Shown here piece by piece: positions 61,433-64,000 of a DNA stretch of 64,000 nt. A program made the translations under genes and the position numbers. This DNA comes from Rhodospirillaceae bacterium. GTDB lineage: Bacteria; Pseudomonadota; Alphaproteobacteria; Rhodospirillales; UBA2165. Each line of letters begins with the position of its first letter. Position 1 is the first letter of the stretch. Where the stretch lies: the NCBI GenBank assembly GCA_018674495.1, contig JABHAA010000026.1, forward strand, positions 20,075 to 84,074, written 5' to 3'. The notes under the pieces were generated by a model that searched no databases, had not been told where the DNA came from, and worked only from the letters and a program-made list of their open reading frames with translations.

Positions 61433-62815
61433 TCATCGATTTTCACTGTCAACTTCGGCTATCGTCTCGCCAATAACCTGCATGGCCTCGATCAAGGCAT
61501 CATCGGGAATATTCAGTGGTGGTCCCAATTTTATGGTTCCGCGCCCGGTTTTGATCATAAACACGCCTTTTTGCATGGCGCGCTCGACCACCCGGTCGCA
61601 GAATTCAGGGTCCAGAGTTCCTGGTGCGCCCCGCTCGGTCAGAAAAACTCCGAACAAACAACCATGGCCATAGACCAATCCGATGCGCGCCGGCGTACGT
61701 GTAGCCCAAGCGTCAATTTCGGCCCGGAAGATATCTTCCTTAGCCGCCGCCTCGGCAACGAGATTTTCCTGTTCGAACACTTCTAAATTGGCTAGCGCCG
61801 CCGCGCAGGCGATTGGATGACCACCATGGGTACTGGTATAGGCCGGGTCCAGATCGATGACCGACCCCCGGCCTAGGACCGCCGACAAAGGCAGACTTCC
61901 CGATATGCCCTTGCCGCAACAGACCAGATCGGGCTCCACCCGGTAATGTTCATAGGCGAACATTTTTCCGCAGCGCCCAAACCCGGCCTGTATCTCGTCG
62001 AAGATCAAAAGCGCGTCATGAGCGCGCGTCCAGGCCCGCATCTCCTGAATATAATCGGCGGGGTAAAATACCGCGCCCCAGCCCTGATAGGTCTCGGCAA
62101 TGAAGGCGGCAATCGAATTCAGATCCACGCCTTTGCCCTCGATCAGTTTCAGATGATCGCGAAACAAAGCGGCGCCGTCCTTTCCGGTTTCCTCCAGCAC
62201 CCAGGGAAACGGGAAAGGCAGATGCACCATGTTGGGATCCAGATAGCCGATCCATTCCTTGTCGCCGTGCTGACCGCCAACCATCTGCGCACCCATGGTC
62301 TTGCCGTGGTAGCTGCCGTCCCAGGCGACGATGACATTGCGCTTTGGGTTGGATTTTAGCCCATGAATGCGCGCCAATTTGACGGCCCGCTCAGTGGCTT
62401 CGGTTCCAGCCGAATAGAGCGACGCCTTTTCCAGATAATCGGGACAGGCGGCAATCAGTTTTTCCAGATAGCGGGCGCGAATCTCGGTGGGATAGCTGTA
62501 GGTGTGCGACAATTTCGCGGCTTCGGTTTGAATGGCCGCGACGATATGGGGATGGCAATGACCGGCATTGGCGACAAATATTGACGCGGTGGTATCGATC
62601 CAGGCGTTGCCCCAGGCATCGAAAATTTGGTGACCCTCTGCGCGGTCCCAAACTATCGGCAATTGGTTCATGACGTCGGCGCTTTCGTGGGCCGCGATGC
62701 GTTCCAGGATATCTAGAGATTCCGGTACTGGCAACGCGGTCTGAATGCGCCGGTGCTTGGTTTCAACCAACGGGACTTCCACCGGGGTGAGCGAAAATTT
62801 ACGTGTGTTGTTCAT
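61433..62815 (-). CDS. Class III aminotransferase
   Basis: The 460-aa PLP enzyme has GTEATERAVKLAR, WDGSYHGKTMGAQ, IFDEIQAGFGRCGKMF (the cofactor aspartate) and the PLP lysine in CCGKGISGSLPL. It belongs to the ornithine/4-aminobutyrate group, not the DegT group (LegC, PseC, WecE) that normally aminates nucleotide sugars. Its presence in a nonulosonate locus next to radical SAM genes is unusual. It may aminate a side chain or a keto product of a radical SAM step. The substrate is unknown. Confidence 0.9.
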   Translation of the reverse strand: MNNTRKFSLTPVEVPLVETKHRRIQTALPVPESLDILERIAAHESADVMNQLPIVWDRAEGHQIFDAWGNAWIDTTASIFVANAGHCHPHIVAAIQTEAAKLSHTYSYPTEIRARYLEKLIAACPDYLEKASLYSAGTEATERAVKLARIHGLKSNPKRNVIVAWDGSYHGKTMGAQMVGGQHGDKEWIGYLDPNMVHLPFPFPWVLEETGKDGAALFRDHLKLIEGKGVDLNSIAAFIAETYQGWGAVFYPADYIQEMRAWTRAHDALLIFDEIQAGFGRCGKMFAYEHYRVEPDLVCCGKGISGSLPLSAVLGRGSVIDLDPAYTSTHGGHPIACAAALANLEVFEQENLVAEAAAKEDIFRAEIDAWATRTPARIGLVYGHGCLFGVFLTERGAPGTLDPEFCDRVVERAMQKGVFMIKTGRGTIKLGPPLNIPDDALIEAMQVIGETIAEVDSENR

Positions 62816-62833
62816 GGCCTTGGCTTTGCGTCA

Positions 62834-64000
62834 TTAAATGGCGGCGACGCCGGAATCGTTAACGTGATTGACGACGAGGTCCCAGAAGGGTGCACTCGGA
62901 GAAATTTTTGACTTTATATAATCTTCAACAAACTGCTGGTAGATGCCTTCATCCATTTCATAGGAGCTTGCAAGATCCACATCGCCAGCCTGATTAAAAA
63001 ATTGGATGGTCTGTCCGAGCGATCCAGCCACGGCATCGAGAAACGGCGTCTGGGAATTGTGCTCATAGGTTTCCCGGGTCGCGGTAATCATGACCGGCTT
63101 TCGAAACAGAACGGCAAAATTAATGGCCGTGCTGCGATGGGCAATCACCATGCGGCTCTTCGCGACCAACTCGGCGGTTTTAGAAAAGATAACTTCCCTT
63201 CCGCCAAAAAAATCATCTTCTCGTTTGTCGTAGTCGGCATGCGGACACGCGGCGATCACGACGCGCAGCCCAAGCTCGTCCTCGATCCTGTCAAACAGGG
63301 CGCGAAGGCAGGCAAAATAGGGCTCAGCCTCCATCGGCGCACCAACCCCCATCATGGATAAATCGGGATGAAAGGGCAGAAACTCGTCGATGAAGACGGC
63401 AGTTTCGGTTTCGCTATACTCCGCCGCCTCGACCTCTAAATAAGATTCGAAATCCATCGCATGGGCCCGGATATACTCGGTCGACGGATCAACCAAGGTG
63501 CCAAACCCGGCACAGCTATCGCCGCCGACAACCAGAAAACGTGGCGCGCGAACGCCCAGCAGCCGCGGCGGCAGCCGTGCGATTATGGAATTCAGGAGCC
63601 GAATTTCGCCCAGCCGCCCAGCAATATCACGGATGCGGGTCCAAAAAGCTCCGGCTTCACCGCGATAGCGCTGCCAGCCGGGAAAAGCGTTCGAAAACAC
63701 GATCAAATAGGGCGCGTTGAGGCGGGCAATGAATTTGTGGGCGGAATAATTATCGGCGGTCACATTGCCGCCGCCGAGATAGCAAAAGATCAAATCCACG
63801 TGGGATATAGTTTTTAGAAATTCCCACAAATCCTTGGGCGACCTGGCGACGAGAATTTCGAAACCCTCATAGCTGCCGTAATGATCGCGGTTGTGGGTTA
63901 TGGAAGCCATGGTGACATCGGCCACATCGACCACCGTCACGCGGTTGTCGCGCTCGACCATGCAGGCGACGCCCAAACGTTCAAAATTGCGCCGCGACAG
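62834..64000 (-). CDS. Surface-carbohydrate-biosynthesis-type protein, N-terminus outside window
   Basis: The frame stays open to the right edge (LSRRNFERLGVACMV...), so the start lies beyond position 64000 and at least 388 residues are present. Motifs FCYLGGGNVTADNYSAHKFI, GFGTLVDPSTEYIRAHAMD and AKSRMVIAHRSTAINFAVLF followed by RKPVMIT suggest a GT-B-like fold of the type found beside sialic/legionaminic acid genes. I cannot name the family with confidence. It is upstream of the aminotransferase by 18 bp in the same direction and so belongs to the same unit. Confidence 0.65.
   Translation of the reverse strand: MSRRNFERLGVACMVERDNRVTVVDVADVTMASITHNRDHYGSYEGFEILVARSPKDLWEFLKTISHVDLIFCYLGGGNVTADNYSAHKFIARLNAPYLIVFSNAFPGWQRYRGEAGAFWTRIRDIAGRLGEIRLLNSIIARLPPRLLGVRAPRFLVVGGDSCAGFGTLVDPSTEYIRAHAMDFESYLEVEAAEYSETETAVFIDEFLPFHPDLSMMGVGAPMEAEPYFACLRALFDRIEDELGLRVVIAACPHADYDKREDDFFGGREVIFSKTAELVAKSRMVIAHRSTAINFAVLFRKPVMITATRETYEHNSQTPFLDAVAGSLGQTIQFFNQAGDVDLASSYEMDEGIYQQFVEDYIKSKISPSAPFWDLVVNHVNDSGVAAI

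Noticed and set aside
1..64000. tRNA, rRNA, CRISPR arrays, riboswitches
   Set aside because: Reading both strands gave no cloverleaf-like, rRNA-like or regularly spaced repeat pattern; weak promoter-like matches were too common to report.

Overview
The window is a 64 kb stretch of high-GC DNA from a proteobacterium, most likely an alphaproteobacterium of the Rhodospirillales type. That placement rests on the gene families (SDR-type threonine dehydrogenase with Kbl, WbpM/WbpL-type polysaccharide initiation, NapC-type cytochrome) and on codon use judged by eye; it is an inference, not a measurement. I see no tRNA, rRNA, CRISPR array or transposase gene.

Left part (1-14.4 kb) is mostly housekeeping and metabolic. 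It holds the end of a c-type cytochrome with a clear terminator, a tetraheme NapC/NirT cytochrome, a UbiD decarboxylase and a TauD-like oxygenase. A small AT-richer ArsR/SRPBCC module follows, with an operator-like palindrome. Next come the threonine-to-glycine pair (tdh, kbl), a MetE-C-like protein, a cyclic-nucleotide-binding/TPR fusion, a DUF123 gene whose end has been duplicated around a palindromic insert, a DUF6165 gene, an MscS channel and purH.

Middle part (14.5-45.9 kb) is a surface-polysaccharide region. A WbpM/CapD-type 4,6-dehydratase is followed by a minus-strand run (27293 down to 18466) in which most neighbours overlap by 4 bp: cupin, C-methyltransferase, UDP-sugar epimerase/decarboxylase, asparagine synthase-like amidotransferase, Gfo/Idh oxidoreductase, WecA/WbpL phosphosugar transferase, GT4 and a nucleotide-sugar dehydrogenase. 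Beyond it lie a HAD phosphatase, two heparinase-like/toroid proteins, several methyltransferases (one CmoA-like), GT2 enzymes, an O-antigen ligase/polymerase, an SGNH hydrolase, a carbamoyltransferase with its DUF5989 and SxtJ partners, two GT-C-like membrane proteins and a PglK/MsbA-like ABC exporter. Two very small genes (50 and 42 codons) are supported by start/stop overlaps.

Right part (45.9-64 kb) is one minus-strand nonulosonic-acid (sialic/legionaminic-type) locus. It contains NeuB, NeuC and NeuA homologues and a sugar amidotransferase (WbpG/PseA type) with dedicated HisF/HisH paralogues. It also contains three CxxxCxxC radical SAM proteins with N-terminal cobalamin-type domains, a radical SAM/SPASM protein, a class III aminotransferase, a TylF-like methyltransferase and two large unrecognised carbohydrate-biosynthesis proteins. 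The simplest reading is a pathway for an unusually modified, amidino-bearing nonulosonate delivered to LPS/capsule. This radical-SAM-rich set is the best candidate here for undescribed chemistry.
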